Below, piece after piece: positions 1 to 11,105 of a DNA stretch of 64,000 nt (the first letter of the stretch is position 1; the number at the start of each line of letters is the position of its first letter). The translations under genes were made by a program, and so were the position numbers. The notes beneath the pieces are model-generated. The model saw only the letters and a program-made list of their open reading frames with translations. It made no database searches and had not been told where the DNA came from. The DNA comes from Micrasema longulum (Eukaryota; Arthropoda; Insecta; Trichoptera; Brachycentridae), in the NCBI GenBank assembly GCA_022494885.1, contig JAGVSM010003773.1:1-64000 (forward strand). The letters are read 5' to 3'.

Positions 1-100
1 CATGCACGCATACATATCCATACGCACATATATACACATATATATTATACACATACATATACATAAATATGAACATATATATACACATATATAAATATCC
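1..100. repeat. (ACATAT)n-like simple repeat
   Basis: Run of alternating CA/TA-rich hexamer-like units at the window edge. Low complexity, no coding potential. Confidence 0.6.
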
Positions 101-104
101 ATGT

Positions 105-295
105 CAACTGTAACTTCACAAATCTTAACAGACGAAAGAATTAAAGGAATAGAGATGTTCAAATATAGGCAGAATGGTGAATGTTATACGGTGTGTAGAG
201 CGGCCACTTAAACCAGCGAATGACATGTCATAAGATATGTGGATGCCTAGACTTCTCTATTACCTTCTCTAAAGAGTTTTTCATCTACAAAATGT
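105..295 (+). mobile_element. foldback-family fragment (right arm)
   Basis: It shares an ordered set of phrases with the other foldback copies: AACAGACGAAAGAATT, GGCAGAATGGTGAATGTTA, GGCCACTTAAACCAGC, ATGCCTAGACTTCT, ATTACCTTCTCTAAAG. Only one arm is present. The family is described at 31990-32650, where both arms survive. Confidence 0.7.
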
Positions 296-399
296 ATTTC
301 TAATACAAAATTATCTTTTTTTATCGATAATTCTATAACTGGTAATATTTTATTCGTTTATATTTCTTAGCCTTTCTTATTTATTTATTTTTATTTATT

Positions 400-730
400 G
401 TGGATAACTTATATAGCGCCATTTTCGTAATAAAATACCTCAAGGGCGCTTTACATGGTGATTCTATTGTTAAATTAATTTAATTGAAGCATTTAAATTT
501 GTAATTTAATTAAAATAATTTATTTTGTTGTCACGTGCTACGGATTCATTCAAATGATTTAGAGAACAAGTGGGTTTTAAGTTTTTTCCGAAAGTTTTTT
601 CTCTTAAGTAATAATATTGTTTTAAATGCTCTGTATTACTTAAATTAAGCTTACATGTATGTATATTTAATTGTATTTGTAACTAATATGTAAAAGGCAC
701 TAAGTGCCGTTTATTTCAATAAAATAAAAT
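400..730 (+). mobile_element. LINE 3' end with terminal stem-loop
   Basis: AT-rich sequence ending in a perfect 5-bp hairpin (GGCAC-TAA-GTGCC, 696-708) followed by an A/T-rich tail with AATAAAATAAAA. The same layout ends several other LINE pieces in the window (8141, 11944, 12641, 12941, 23798). No coding part remains. Confidence 0.45.
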
Positions 731-754
731 CTCTGCTGTGATATGTTAATGCTA

Positions 755-812
755 TTTTCTCAGTTACACTTTTCTATGGCTGGCTGCTTTCTGCATAACT
801 ACGTTACATAAT
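755..812. mobile_element. short MITE fragment (family S)
   Basis: Carries CTGGCTGCTTTCTGCATAAC followed by TACGTTA, preceded by TGCTATTTTCTCAGTT. The same block appears inverted at 11038-11105 and 17865-17900, and direct at 12223-12261. It reads as one end of a small dispersed DNA repeat; the opposite end is not recognised here. Confidence 0.45.
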
Positions 813-1599
813 ACTCTGGCAAAACCTCCTACGAACACTTTGGTATTAATATCTTTCCTTATTGTTCGATCAATGCTACTTCAATAATTATTGCTACTTT
901 TTACATAATAAAAAAATATTAACATACAAGATGAAGTGCGCCATATTATGATCGAAGGTTGGAAGATAAAATGTACAGTAAAATTAAATTAATCACAACG
1001 TTTTTTCTGTGAAGAAACTAAATTGTATTAACTGTCTACCTTATTGCTGGCTGTCAAGAACCCTTAATTGAAAAAATAACCTTTTTTGTCGAATTAAGGT
1101 TTATGATTCTAAATAAATTAAAGAGTTCAGTTTAATGACAACAGGCATTCTAGGAGACCATAAAATGTGGGACATTTATTTCAATTTAGTAAAATAAAAG
1201 ACTTTTTAGCCAAATAAATTGAAGGCTTCTTTTAAATTATAATTACAATTTCTTTTGCTTACCTGTCAGGAATTTTTATGGGCAGTATTTTTTTTTTACA
1301 GCGTAGGTACCCACTCGATTTTGAAAGAACTTTTTTTACACTCGTTAACACAAATTAATAAAAGAAACAATTGAATTCGTCTTAATAAAATAAATAACGC
1401 AATTTATGTAAACACGTATATTAAACCAATACACGTCATCATGTTATTTTGAGGGCTGTAAATAAGAGAAATTCGGATCAGGGGAAACACCCTTACAAAA
1501 AATATGAATTTTAATTTTTACTGAAATTCCTAGATTAAAATGAACTTTAAAGATTTGAAAAAATTTTATCATTCCCTTCTTTCCGCACCTAGAGGGGCT
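813..1599. other. no recognisable feature
   Basis: AT-rich sequence with many stop codons in all frames. I see no repeat shared with the rest of the window and no RNA gene. Confidence 0.4.
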
Positions 1600-1735
1600 T
1601 TATTGGCAAACCAAATGATCAACATATTATAACAGAGATGGAGAATATTTTAGAATAGGGAATGTTGAAATCTAGGCTTTAACCGTGCTAATGAACTGTC
1701 ATTGACTGGTTTGAGTAACCACTTTTCACTGATTA
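1600..1735 (-). mobile_element. foldback-family fragment (left arm)
   Basis: Diverged left arm: ACAGAGATGGAGAATATTT, then a CTAGGC block, then TCATTGACTGGTTTGAGT and CCACTTTTCAC, in the order seen in intact copies. Confidence 0.6.
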
Positions 1736-1785
1736 CAAAGTTTACTGATTTGAATTCTGCCATTTATTGATGAAGCTAATACTGG

Positions 1786-2710
1786 ACCTGAATCACAAAT
1801 GACGTGCTTAAAAACATGCTAAGCATTTAAGAGATCACAATGAACAATAATGAACATGCTTAAGTTATCGCAGTCATAAGTGACATAACTCATATAGTGT
1901 CCATGCGGCTCAACTGTGGAATCATCTCCCATCCACCGTCAAAGTTATTACTAAACATCTCCTTTCTCTTCTTAAATCTCTCCTCCTTTCCTCTTTACTC
2001 TTTTTTCCCATTGAGAAATAGTTTCGATTTAAGGTTATTTATAAACAAATACGTTTATTTATATTTTTATATATCTTTGGCTTTTTAATCTTTATTTTCT
2101 TTTGAATATGTTTTGTACCTTGAATTATAAAAATTAAACTATTATTTTATTGGTTTGTTGGAAAAAATTGCCATTTGGCAATAAACCCGCTAATGTAAAA
2201 TGCCATTATGTACAAAAAGTTCAATATAAAAATATAAATAATAAGTCAACGCTCGTGTCGGATTTTTGGTTTTCCTCGTAAATAAATACAGTTCTCTGGC
2301 AAAAAATCGGCGTTTACTTTAAAAAAAAAAATATATATTTCATTTGCAAAATAGTAAGGAGTACCTAATACAAAAAAAAAAAAATTAAATTACAATTACT
2401 ATGGCGACTACTTTTCTTGACATTTGGTTTGCCGACCGCCGCGCCAGCTAAATGCAATGAATAGCATGATAAATAATAAATAAATAAATAAAAATAGAAG
2501 TTTTGGAATATTTTCCATATTTACAACGATGAAATTCCAATATGTAATTTAGCAGCTAGACTATAGGTCGCGAAACGTAAATATTTTGATATTTAATATA
2601 AGGTGTTCACGGATGTTCCATTGTGATCGCGAATACGATAAACAACCATGGTGAGAAATTGTTATCACGTCGCTTTTTAGCACGTCGATAGTTATTTGTG
2701 ATTGAGCTAC
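1786..2710 (-). mobile_element. 591-bp-type TIR MITE, copy A, interrupted by a LINE
   Basis: The right end (2687-2710) is GATAGTTATTTGTGATTGAG followed by CTAC, the same terminal repeat as in the copies at 23062 and 24901. The left end near 1790 (AATCACAAATGACGTGC) is its inverted partner. Internal phrases also match in inverted orientation: GCGATAATTTAAGC-like, the AAACGCCGATTTT block, and the TGGCAAGCCAAATGTCAAG block. No transposase is present, so it is non-autonomous. A LINE 3' piece (1888-2235) sits inside the left third. Confidence 0.75.
1888..2235 (+). mobile_element. LINE family F, 3'-end fragment
   Basis: Matches 61955-62376 nearly phrase by phrase. It begins in the last coding motif of an L2/CR1-like LINE (..RLWNHLPST.K, here TCATATAGTGTCCATGCGGC onward) and runs through a pyrimidine-rich 3'UTR to the ATTGCCATTTGGCAATAA hairpin. 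It is inserted in MITE copy A, with a candidate short duplication ATAAGT on both sides. Coding capacity is negligible. Confidence 0.7.
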
Positions 2711-2839
2711 TAAAGAGCGGTAGAAGTCTAAGAAATAAAATATACCGAACCCCCAGAAGTAAGTACACTGTCGTAAGTCTAAATTTGGCAGTTTTGAGTT
2801 ACGAATGCAGTTAAGGCACATTTTATTTTATTTCTTAGG

Positions 2840-3841
2840 ATAACACTCACGTATATGTCAATCGTTCAATGAAAGCGAGAGATTTGGGTGTACTGATGGA
2901 TGATAAGCTTTTATTTAGAGATCACATAAATACAATAGTAGATAAGGCGTACAGACTTCTAGGGTTTATCTTACGAATCTCCAAGCCATTCTCATCACCA
3001 AATACATTCAAACTTCTTTACTATACTTATGTGCGAAGTCAACTCGAATTCGCTTCATTAGTATGGTCCCCTCAATATAATGTAAATATTAATCAAATTG
3101 AAAACATTCAAAAGAAATTTATAAGGAGCCTGGAATATCGTTTTGGTAACATTGAAAATGATTACAGCGCATCTTTGATCAATTTTAATATAGAATCACT
3201 ACAAAAAAGGCGCCTTAGATATGATTTAATTTTTCTTTTCAAAATTCTCAATAACATAGTTGATTCGCCGTATCTTTTACAAAATATTGGTTTCCTTTGT
3301 CCTCTTCGCCATACTAGATTAAATTCCCTTTTTTATGTACCAACTTGTAAAAACAATTATACCTCAAATTCATTCATTATACGTACCTGTAGAAATTATA
3401 ACGGACTCAGTATTGATGTAGACATTTTAACTGCACGTTGCATTTGTACAGAAAATTTCTTCATGGGGTCGATTATTTGGGATAGTTGCTGAATGTGCAT
3501 CTTGAGTGGTTTATGCTATGTATATGTACCGCATGTAATGCATATGTTTGTGTATGTTTTATATGTGCGTTCATGTGTGTGCGTGGATGGCTCGGAGTGT
3601 ACATTCGGTATTTTTATTTATTTGAATTTATTACCTCCATGGAAAACGCAAATGTCAACAATTATTCTTTTCTCACTTAAAATTCCTTTTTTATTTTTTA
3701 TTTTTTGTCACATTTAATGTTTATATCTTTTTAATTTATGAAAACTTAATTGGTCTTTTATGTTAAAAAAATTGCCAGTTTTAGTAATTTTATTTTGTAA
3801 GGACTGTATAAGCTTTTCTGAAAAAAAAAAAAAAAAAAAAA
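2840..3841 (+). pseudogene. LINE family A, C-terminal reverse-transcriptase region and 3'UTR
   Basis: 5'-truncated non-LTR retrotransposon. The frame enters upstream of the ATG at 2869 and reads ..KARDLGVLMDDKLLF.. then HINTI..KAYRLLGFILR, YYTYVRSQLEFASLVW and IENIQKKFI. These are the conserved motifs downstream of the RT palm in Jockey-type LINE proteins. Similarity fades towards the stop at 3490, so the last part is probably frameshifted. The 3'UTR ends in an A-run at about 3821-3840. Catalytic YADD and the endonuclease are absent, so it cannot move. Best relatives in the window are at 9665 and 43818. Confidence 0.85.
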
Positions 3842-4045
3842 TATCTACGATTTATTTTGAGTGAGACTTACACTACCCTTTCCCTCCCTAAACACCCCCC
3901 TATCCCCTCCCTTTCCCAACCTCCTACCAATTCTCCAACATACCACTAAATATTATTAACCTAATTTTTAGTGAATCTTGCGTGTTAGAATAGTGAGTGA
4001 TCCGAAGAAGAGACGGGTACGTCTTGAAACCGGTAGATATAAAAA
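3842..4045 (+). mobile_element. PLE terminal relic with hammerhead-like motif
   Basis: A C-rich stretch (3865-3945) is followed by a motif at 4002-4035: CCGAAGA, then a stem AGACG-GGTA-CGTCT, then GAAA and CCGGT. The order C-rich leader then motif is the same as downstream of the PLE coding remnants at 43137 and 52201 (both -). Here the first core has C where the other copies have T. No PLE coding sequence remains. Confidence 0.5.
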
Positions 4046-4079
4046 GTTGGTAAATTATTATATACTAATATGAGAAGAT

Positions 4080-4410
4080 AGGGGTTCGAACTGTCAGTAT
4101 GGTTGCAGTGAGTCACATCTTGCCGGAGGATGTGATTCTATAAAATGCTGCGAACGCCCAATTGCATTCCACCGGCAACACTACTGACTAGTCCTACTCG
4201 TTAGCGTCCACGTCGCGAACCCTGGGCAATGGGATCACACTCATAACGGTGAGATCACAGCAGATAATAAGAGGATGAAAGGTGAGTTTTTGGCGCCTCA
4301 AAACCAAAACCCACCAGCTAAGGGAAGGTAACCCCGACAGAAAATTCACCAGAGAAGGCAACAGGAAACCACTCTCGTCATTTTTTCCTAGGAATCACTA
4401 CGGCGAGTAC
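4080..4410 (+). mobile_element. probable LINE 5' leader fragment (RTE-like)
   Basis: A block clearly richer in G+C than its surroundings, with ACCCTGGGCAATGGGATCAC, GATGAAAGGTGAGTTTTTGG and TCCTAGGAATCACTACGGCG. From memory this style of phrase is usual in the untranslated leaders of insect RTE-type LINEs, but no alignment was possible here. It runs directly into a family-D reverse-transcriptase segment, so either the leader belongs to family D with a large internal deletion, or two elements are fused. Confidence 0.35.
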
Positions 4411-5625
4411 ATCAATAAGCGGAGATCAATCACGGGAGTAATATTAGATTTTAAAAAAGCTTTTGACACGGTTCATGTTGAGACAATGATAAACAAATTA
4501 AACGGCATAGGAGTAAAATTTCTAGAATGTAAACTATTAAAATCATACTTAGCAAATCGGAAGCAGTATACAAATGTAAATAAAAAAAAAAGTATTTTGC
4601 AAACAGTAAATTTTGGAGTACCCCAAGGATATATTTTGGGTCCAATATGATATATTTTAAACATTAATGATTTGTCAGTGTACAATTTTAAGGGAAAAAA
4701 TATTATGTATGCCGACGACATTAGACTCTTCTATAAAAATCAAACAGACGTATTAACAAACAATGACATAAACAAAGACCTAACTATGTTGACTAAATAG
4801 ACAAACACAAACTTACTTACACTTAATGAAAAAAAATCAATATTATCCATTTTGAATCTAGGAAAAAAGGTCATAAAGTAGATGCTTACATAAATAATGA
4901 ACGACTTACAGAAATTAAACATGTTAAATACTTAGGACTAACAATAGATAGACAATTGACATGGACAATTCATATCAACAATTTATTTAGCAAAGTGGCT
5001 ACATTGTCAAGTCTTTTTTTTAAATATTAAAAAATCAAAAAATTTGTTCCAAAAACGGAAAAAATTCTAATATATGAAGCCTATGTAAAAACTAAAATAT
5101 GTTATACGCAACTACTATGGGGAGCAGGATATCAAAATGACATAAACAGACTACAAAGACAACAAAATAAAATATTAAAGTTAGTATATGACCTTCCCAA
5201 TCTAACTGCAACTAGAGAACTTTTTAAACAAACTAAGCGATTAAATATAACTGAACTTTTTCAACTAGAATCATTTAAATATATCCATAAATTAGCCACT
5301 AATGTAATTGTAGAAGAAGAAATAAAACTTGTAAAAAATTGTAGTCAACATGTACATAATACGAGAATATCAGACAAATACCATATTCAACTTTATAAAA
5401 CAAGACAAGGACAATCAAAACTAATGAACCAGGGACTGAAATTATACAAAAAACTACCAGACAAAACTAAAAAAAAGACTCAGACAAACTTTTCCAAAGA
5501 TGTAAAAAATATTATTTTGAACAACAGAGTATGAATGAAAAATGTTTATATATTTTTTTTGTAAAATGAATGTTATAATCCGTAGGGGTTAATAAATAAA
5601 TTTTCAAATAAAAAAAATATATATA
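4411..5625 (+). pseudogene. LINE family D, reverse transcriptase to 3' end
   Basis: Decayed non-LTR retrotransposon. RT motifs can be read in order: ITGVILDFKKAFDTV, then GVPQGYILGPI followed at once by a stop at 4648, then IMYADDIRLFY (the catalytic YADD is intact), then LTIDRQLTW-like. Several stops and frameshifts break 4640-5065. From 5068 to 5534 the frame is open (about 155 codons: YEAYVKTKICYTQLLWGAGY.. to the stop). The 3'UTR ends in AATAAATAAATTTTC and an A-rich tail. A - strand copy of the last 190 bp lies at 26555-26740. Confidence 0.85.
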
Positions 5626-5629
5626 TATT

Positions 5630-5760
5630 TTAAAAATCAGTCGTCCTGGCTGCAAAATGTAAAATTAGCGCAGTTCAGATACATATGCTTTCGCTGTAAT
5701 GATCGCCAACGTCGAGGGGACCCGGCAAGACACTAGAAGAAAAAGAATAAGAAGATAACT
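5630..5760 (+). mobile_element. possible LINE terminal fragment
   Basis: Short, slightly G+C-richer piece containing GATCGCCAACGTCGAGGGGA and ending in a purine-rich AGAAGAAAAAGAATAAGAAG tail, as RTE-type insertions often do. The coding reading is too short to be sure. Confidence 0.25.
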
Positions 5761-6334
5761 GTATAAACTTTCCATTGCAATCGGGGCCCAGGTAAGAAAA
5801 AGTTTTTTTTTAGCAAATTAAGAAAAAGGTTTAATTTTACTGACAAAAAAAAGTCTCAGTTCGTTTTGTATTTCACACCATTGCTGAAGAAGCCAGCCAG
5901 GTTTGTAATATCTGTTTTAGTGCGATTTGATGGGGATTTTAGGGTTTACGTACGTCTGTCCGTTTATGTGTAGAATTTTAAGTCTTTAGGGGAAGGAAAA
6001 AGTTCAATAACACACCTTTACCGCAACACGTTTGCCATAAAATTGGCTTTCATTACATTTAAATGGTTTTACTCGTTTCTTAAACAAAAAAAATTGTAGA
6101 GATTTAAGTATATTTATTAATCTGTAAAACCACATGTCTAACCGTAGGCAGAATGGTAAAATTCGATCAGTGTAAAGAACTTTATAGTATCATTATCATA
6201 GAGTTATTATAAAAAAATAATATGTTAATGTAAGAATCTTAAACTTAGAACCCAAACTTCTCTTATTTTCATTTTTTTACTTTAAAAAAATAAATAAAAA
6301 TATCTGAATTACTTTCCTGTCTCTCCTGTATTTT
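5761..6334. other. no recognisable feature
   Basis: AT-rich, no long frame and no phrase shared with other repeats of the window. Confidence 0.4.
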
Positions 6335-6810
6335 TCATAGAACTAAGAATAGTCTAGAAACCGCATACGCGCATCAAACTGAAGACACTATACTACTTAT
6401 AAATGAGTAGTTTTACGTATTGACCCATTAGTTTCTTTGTAGATGTCGTTCAGTACGCAACTCCCGATTTGAATTCCACTATGCCGTGGTGTGTCATTTT
6501 AAAGTGTAGAAATACTTCTGGGATCAAAAAGAAACAGGATCAAATTACATTTTATGTGTAAGTAGCAAATGCATGTTTAAGGGGCAAATGCATTACTTAA
6601 AAATCTAAATATTTTTCCATCTGTTAGATTGTCAAAGAAAACAAAATGGACATTTTGTTAGTGTTGCTAGGGTAGTCAAATTTTTAACGCTACTTTGCTC
6701 ATCATATATTATTTAACATGACAAAAAAATATCCGCTTTATGTAAAATAAAGTTTTTTACAGTTTTTAAGTTCGAAGTTCATTAATTCAATTATTCTTAT
6801 TAAATGACCC
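6335..6810 (+). mobile_element. THAP-exon repeat, copy 1
   Basis: Starts with a GTCTAGAAACCGCATACGCG-type block shared with 13975, 20845 and 38840. Next come the motif TAGTTTTACGTA.., then ..GTACGCAACTCCCGATTTGA, a THAP-type first exon (6481-6557) with a splice donor, and the shared GGACATTTTGTTAGTG block. The right terminus (CGATGTATGC.. in copy 3) is missing. Terminal inverted repeats are not evident. Confidence 0.65.
6481..6557 (+). pseudogene. THAP-domain first exon inside repeat copy 1
   Basis: ATG at 6481 opens MPWCVILKCRNTSG.., then ..QDQITFY, ending at a good donor, GT-GTAAGT (exon end 6557). The start MPxC-x4-C and the ITF(H/Y) block are the N-terminal half of a THAP C2CH zinc finger, a DNA-binding domain used by P-element-type and other transposases and by host THAP proteins. 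Breaking the domain with an intron after ITFx would leave the distal C-x2-H pair in a later exon, which is not seen. This is the only one of the four copies whose reading frame is still open from the ATG to the donor. Confidence 0.6.
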
Positions 6811-7226
6811 ACAAAACTTTAAAACCATAAAGTTTTAAGCATAAAAAATGTAAATATATTTTTTGTTAAATGTAAAGAGTATATTTATAAAAAATACTAG
6901 GTTATATATAGATATTGTAAATAGTGAATATACATAGGTTAAGATGAGTGTACATATTGAACAGTTTGAATATTATAAATTAGGATAGTAAGTGAAAAGT
7001 AGTAATAAATAATTTTAGAATAAATACAGATGTAAATATTATGTTGTAAATATATATTAGACTATGTTTATCATAAAACTAAATAAAAATAATAACAAAA
7101 TCCCGCCTAAGTGCGTAAATTTACCTATTTCCTTGAAGTTGTAAATAAATATATTTTCAACGCTTACGACTGTTAATTGTCTGTTTTAAGTTATATAACT
7201 TAAACATTCATACTTCTTTTATCTTA
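6811..7226. other. no recognisable gene; LINE-like tail traces
   Basis: AT-rich. Fragments such as GTAAATAAATATATTTTC near 7140 resemble LINE tails, but no family can be assigned. Confidence 0.35.
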
Positions 7227-7553
7227 ACATATTAAAACAGAGGAGCGAAATATTTAGAAAAAATAAATATTAAGTTCTGGGCATTTACAGGGCGTATTAC
7301 TTGTCATTGGCTAGTTTTACTGGCCACCTTGTAATCTGTCCTACATCAACAAAAGTTTCAACTCGTAAACTTTTAAAAAATTAACAGATGTAAGAATTGA
7401 AGAAATATGAATGTTCAGACGCAGGCTGAATGATGAATGTTACAGTGTGTAAAGTGGCCACTTGTACCAGCAAAAGTCAGGTCACAAGACCTATAAATGC
7501 TTAGACTCATATTTCGTTCTCTAAAATGTTCTCCATCTCTGTTGTAACATCTC
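7227..7553. mobile_element. foldback element, two arms, diverged
   Basis: Left arm from ATTAAAACAGAGGAGCG through GGCATTTACAGGGC and TTGTCATTGGCTAG. Right arm from AACAGATGTAAGAATTGAAG through AGTGTGTAAAGTGGCCACTT to CCATCTCTGTTGTAA. The arms are inverted copies of one another, separated by about 80 bp. Confidence 0.75.
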
Positions 7554-7860
7554 AATCCTAATAACTCCCTAGGGGAGGAAATTCAATCTTGGTCTTCTTT
7601 TATCTGTTGATTTTTGTGAAATAATAAAACTGAAACCGTTTTATTTGTGTGGGCGAGATTCTTCTAAGTTCACTCGGTTATTTTCATTCTAAAAATAAAT
7701 ATATTTACCTAAAAATATTTTTGTTATAAATGTTAAATGTCAGAGTAAAAAATTTTTATGTTATCGAAAATATGTTTTTTTACCTTTGGTAAAATACCTA
7801 GATTTTTTTTTTTTAATGTACCAAAATTTTGTATTCCTCTTACGTTAAATATCTCCTCTT

Positions 7861-8172
7861 CCTCTTAAGTCTCTGTGAATTCAAATCATATCTTTATAAA
7901 TATTTTATGATGTTCTATAGTAACGATTAACGAATTATTTGCAAAAACTACTAATGCTAATGATTTGGTGTTAATTAATTTTATATTTTTCATATCTTTT
8001 ATGCATACATACATGTATGTATGTATTTTTCTTGTTATTTTTCTTTTTCTTAGTATACCGATGTTTTAATATTGTTTTAAGTTTTTTAATTTTTGTATAT
8101 CTAACTAACTCATTATTTTCTTATATTTTATATTGTAAAAGGCATTTGTGCCGTATAATAAATAAATTAATA
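7861..8172 (+). mobile_element. LINE 3' end with terminal stem-loop
   Basis: AT-rich 3'UTR-like sequence ending in TGTAAAAGGCATTTGTGCCG (hairpin GGCA/TGCC, 8141-8152) and an ATAATAAATAAATTA tail. The coding part is lost. The 300 bp to its left (7554-7860) hold nothing recognisable. Confidence 0.45.
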
Positions 8173-8224
8173 CTTTAAGTAAAGATTTTAGTATCTAGTT
8201 ATAAAAATTAATGTTCAAATACGA

Positions 8225-8790
8225 CATAAACATAAAATAAACCACTACATAAAGATGTATACCGCCAGAGACACAATATTCCAATATCATTGATGTATTC
8301 ATCTGTAAATAAATTATCTGTTAGGGCTCTACTTTGGTACAAATTAATTTATCAGCATGCGTCGCACTCCGAGTATAAACACAAGTTGGTACATGATTAC
8401 AGCACCAGGTTTAATAGTATGGCTTTACTAGAGCTAGCTGTTCCTAGATATTGCAATAAATATGGCAAAAGGACACTGCAATACAGTATACCTAAAATAT
8501 TTAACATGTTACCAAACAATATTAAAAATACTGAGTAAAATACGGGAGTGAGACGTTTGCTCGAATTACGGTTGTTAGAAAAAAGTTTTTTGTATTAGTG
8601 ATAGTTATTAATTTTTTATAATGTAATATGTAATGTTTTTCAAGTAAAATTATTGTTAGTGTAGGTTAAGTGTAAATAATCGATGTAATTTATAAGAACC
8701 TGCTGACGAGTTGTATGTATGCAACTCAGCAGGACTTTAATTTAAGAGTATTTTGTAAATATTTTTGAAAAATAAATAATAAAAAAAATA
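8225..8790 (+). pseudogene. LINE family B, C-terminal fragment and 3'UTR
   Basis: An open frame (8290-8538) reads ..SVRALLWYKLIYQ.., HDYSTRFNSM, VPRYCNKYGKRTLQY and PKIFNMLP. These are the extreme C-terminal motifs shared with the family-B copies on the - strand at 46316-46555 and 57551-58723. The 3'UTR contains a hairpin (CCTGCTGA..TCAGCAGG, 8699-8732) and ends in AAATAAATAATAAAAAAAA. RT and endonuclease are lost. Confidence 0.75.
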
Positions 8791-8859
8791 TGTACACGTA
8801 ATTAAATTTACCTAAAAACAAACAAAAGATGTAATTTCTACCAGTATCATACAGGAAAT

Positions 8860-8920
8860 AATGTTTTTGAATGTATTTATTTGTTTATCAATAAAACACG
8901 GCCCACAGTGCCATACCAAA
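8860..8920 (-). mobile_element. LINE 3' terminus, minus strand
   Basis: On the - strand it reads GTATGGCACTGTGGGCCGTG followed by TTTTATTGATAAACAAATAA: the terminal hairpin plus tail arrangement of several LINEs here. Upstream - strand sequence (8920-9120) is 3'UTR-like without a coding signal. Confidence 0.35.
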
Positions 8921-9120
8921 ACTACATGGTGTGTAGAAATAAACCCTTCAAATAATATACAGAAGATAAACGAAAAAAAAAATATGAAAAGTTTATGTAG
9001 GTATGTACATGTAGGTACATATTTATAACACGGTGGTTTCATAAAATGGACACGCCAACTTGTTACATCATAAAAATACATCATTAAAAGGCATATAAAA
9101 ATTTTAAAAATAAAAAACGT

Positions 9121-9660
9121 TTTTTAAAAAAGACAGTTTATCTTATCTTATCATAGGTATGATCGAACATACAAAAATTACAAAATTTAGAGGTTTTAAT
9201 TTTTTTAGGTTTTTTACACTTTTTTAATAGTTTTATTCCACATTTATTTATAAATTATGCTTTCAGAGAATCGCTTAATTACCCCCGGGCCCGAGGACAT
9301 GGCTGTCAATGGAACTACCAACCAGCGGCCCCTGTTATAGTTTTAATAAAATTTAAATACATGTAATTGAAATACATTTTCATTATAAAACTTCATAAAA
9401 TTATATCATTTTCACCTGTTTTGTTATATACATTCAAACAAACTTAAATCCATACAATTGTTGTTACTTTATGCTTAAACTATTTTAATTAAAACTCTTT
9501 TATTTCCATAATTATATAAAATTATGATTAACAACCCCTGCTTGCACTTGAATATAACATAGTAATTTGTTTAGTCTCTATAGTCTGACCCGGTCACTGG
9601 TAAAAATGTATAAATAAAAGTAGAATGTAACTATAGACGTATTTTTATTATTTTAATAAA
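9121..9660. other. no recognisable gene; small GC-rich patch
   Basis: AT-rich except 9283-9345, which contains ACCCCCGGGCCCGAGG and CCAGCGGCCCC. No gene or repeat family recognised. Confidence 0.4.
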
Positions 9661-9664
9661 AATC

Positions 9665-10740
9665 TTAATCGTCAAACTGACTATTGTATTAAAAATAAAC
9701 TGTTTTTAAATATAAATAAATGTGTCTGTGTTACATTCACAAGGAAAAGAAAAATTCTTAATTTTGATTACAAACTAAACAATAATGTACTAATGAGAAA
9801 GCACGAAATTAAAGATCTTCGGATTGTTTTAGACTCAAAACTACTTTTTGAATCGCATATCAATAAAATTACCTCCAAAGCACTGAGCATGTTAGGTTTC
9901 ATAATTCGAATGAGTGAACACGTTGATAATCCAAAGGCCCTAATTTCATTATATTATACGTTTGTCAGAAGCCATTTGGAATACGCATCTCAGATATGGA
10001 ATCCTCAGCATGCCATATATATAACAAGAATAGAAAATATTCAAAACAAATTTATAAATAACCTAAAATACAAAACCTGTATTTCTTATGTATCAACTCT
10101 CACTGCCTCTACCTACCATGGAATCACTTCTCTACAATACCGCAGAGTGTGTGCGGACCAACAACTACTTCACAAAATTATAACAGGAATAGTTGACTGT
10201 ACAGAACTACTTAGTTTTATAACAATACATGTGCCAGCCAGGATTTGAAGACGGTACCACCTGTTTCATGTACCAATAAGTAAAACATCTTATGTTAAAA
10301 ATGATTATTTTCGTAGGACTTTTTCAGTGTACAATACAAAATTTAAAGATATAGATTTCACAAACATCACTCTGTCAGATTTAAAATTTACACTAAAAAT
10401 GCATTATTTAACTTAGTAGACATTACAATAATAAATATGTACATCTCCCTTCCCCTCCTTATCCTCTCTTCAAGCATCCTTGTTCTAATCCCGCCCAATT
10501 TACAATAACTTACTGTTCTTTAAAAAAAAAAAAAAAAATTGATTATTGAAAAATATTTACGAGTACATGAAAATAACATTTTTATATGTATAAACTTACA
10601 TGTATTTATTTAATATGTAATATATTTTATTTACTAACTTTGTATACTTTATGGAAATCTGTTATTAGTTCTGAGTTTATACACCATATCTGTTTGTTTA
10701 ATATAAATATGTATGTAGAACTGTTGATTTCCCAAATAAA
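9665..10740 (+). pseudogene. LINE family A, C-terminal RT region and 3'UTR
   Basis: The frame is readable from about 9675 (..KCVCVTFTRKRK..) through EIKDLRIVLDSKLLF, HINKI, LGFIIRMSE, YYTFVRSHLEYASQIWNPQ and IENIQNKFI. One in-frame stop at 10246 is followed in the same frame by RRYHLFHVPISKTSY.. to a final stop near 10414, so a single nonsense change separates two otherwise continuous parts. The 3'UTR runs to AAATAAAATAAAATG at about 10740. A - strand copy of this 3'UTR is at 17465-17860. RT catalytic motifs are missing (5' truncation). Confidence 0.85.
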
Positions 10741-11037
10741 ATAAAATGCAGTTCCACCAAGAAACGTCAGTAGAAAAACTCAATTTATTAAAAATAACAA
10801 TCCAAAAAATATGTGTTCACGAAAATAAACAAAAAGGAAATATAAAGGAAAATAAAATTTAAAAAACATATAATAAGTACATAATTATAGCCTAACAAAT
10901 GTAAGTTACCGTTCACCATTTTTGAATTAATTAAATAGTTGATTTATATTAAATATACTTTATGACACCGTTCGCGAATTGTTGCAACTAAACGGAGGTA
11001 CTCGGCGTGTATATTTAAGAGCTAGGAAACACAAAAC

Positions 11038-11105
11038 ATTTGAACGTAGCTATGCAGAAAGCAGCCAGCCATAGAAAAATTAAACTGAGAAAATAGCACC
11101 TTTGT
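11038..11105. mobile_element. short MITE fragment (family S), inverted
   Basis: GTAGCTATGCAGAAAGCAGC followed by CAGCCATAG, AAACTGAGAAAATAGCAC: the reverse complement of 755-812. The 300 bp before it (10741-11037) contain no recognisable feature. Confidence 0.45.

Noticed and set aside
2869..3489. Functional reverse transcriptase gene
   Set aside because: Only the region after the catalytic palm is present. There is no YADD box or endonuclease, so it is a truncated LINE.
8812..9084. 90-codon minus-strand frame as a gene
   Set aside because: Runs through a LINE 3' terminus and AT-rich DNA; no motif.
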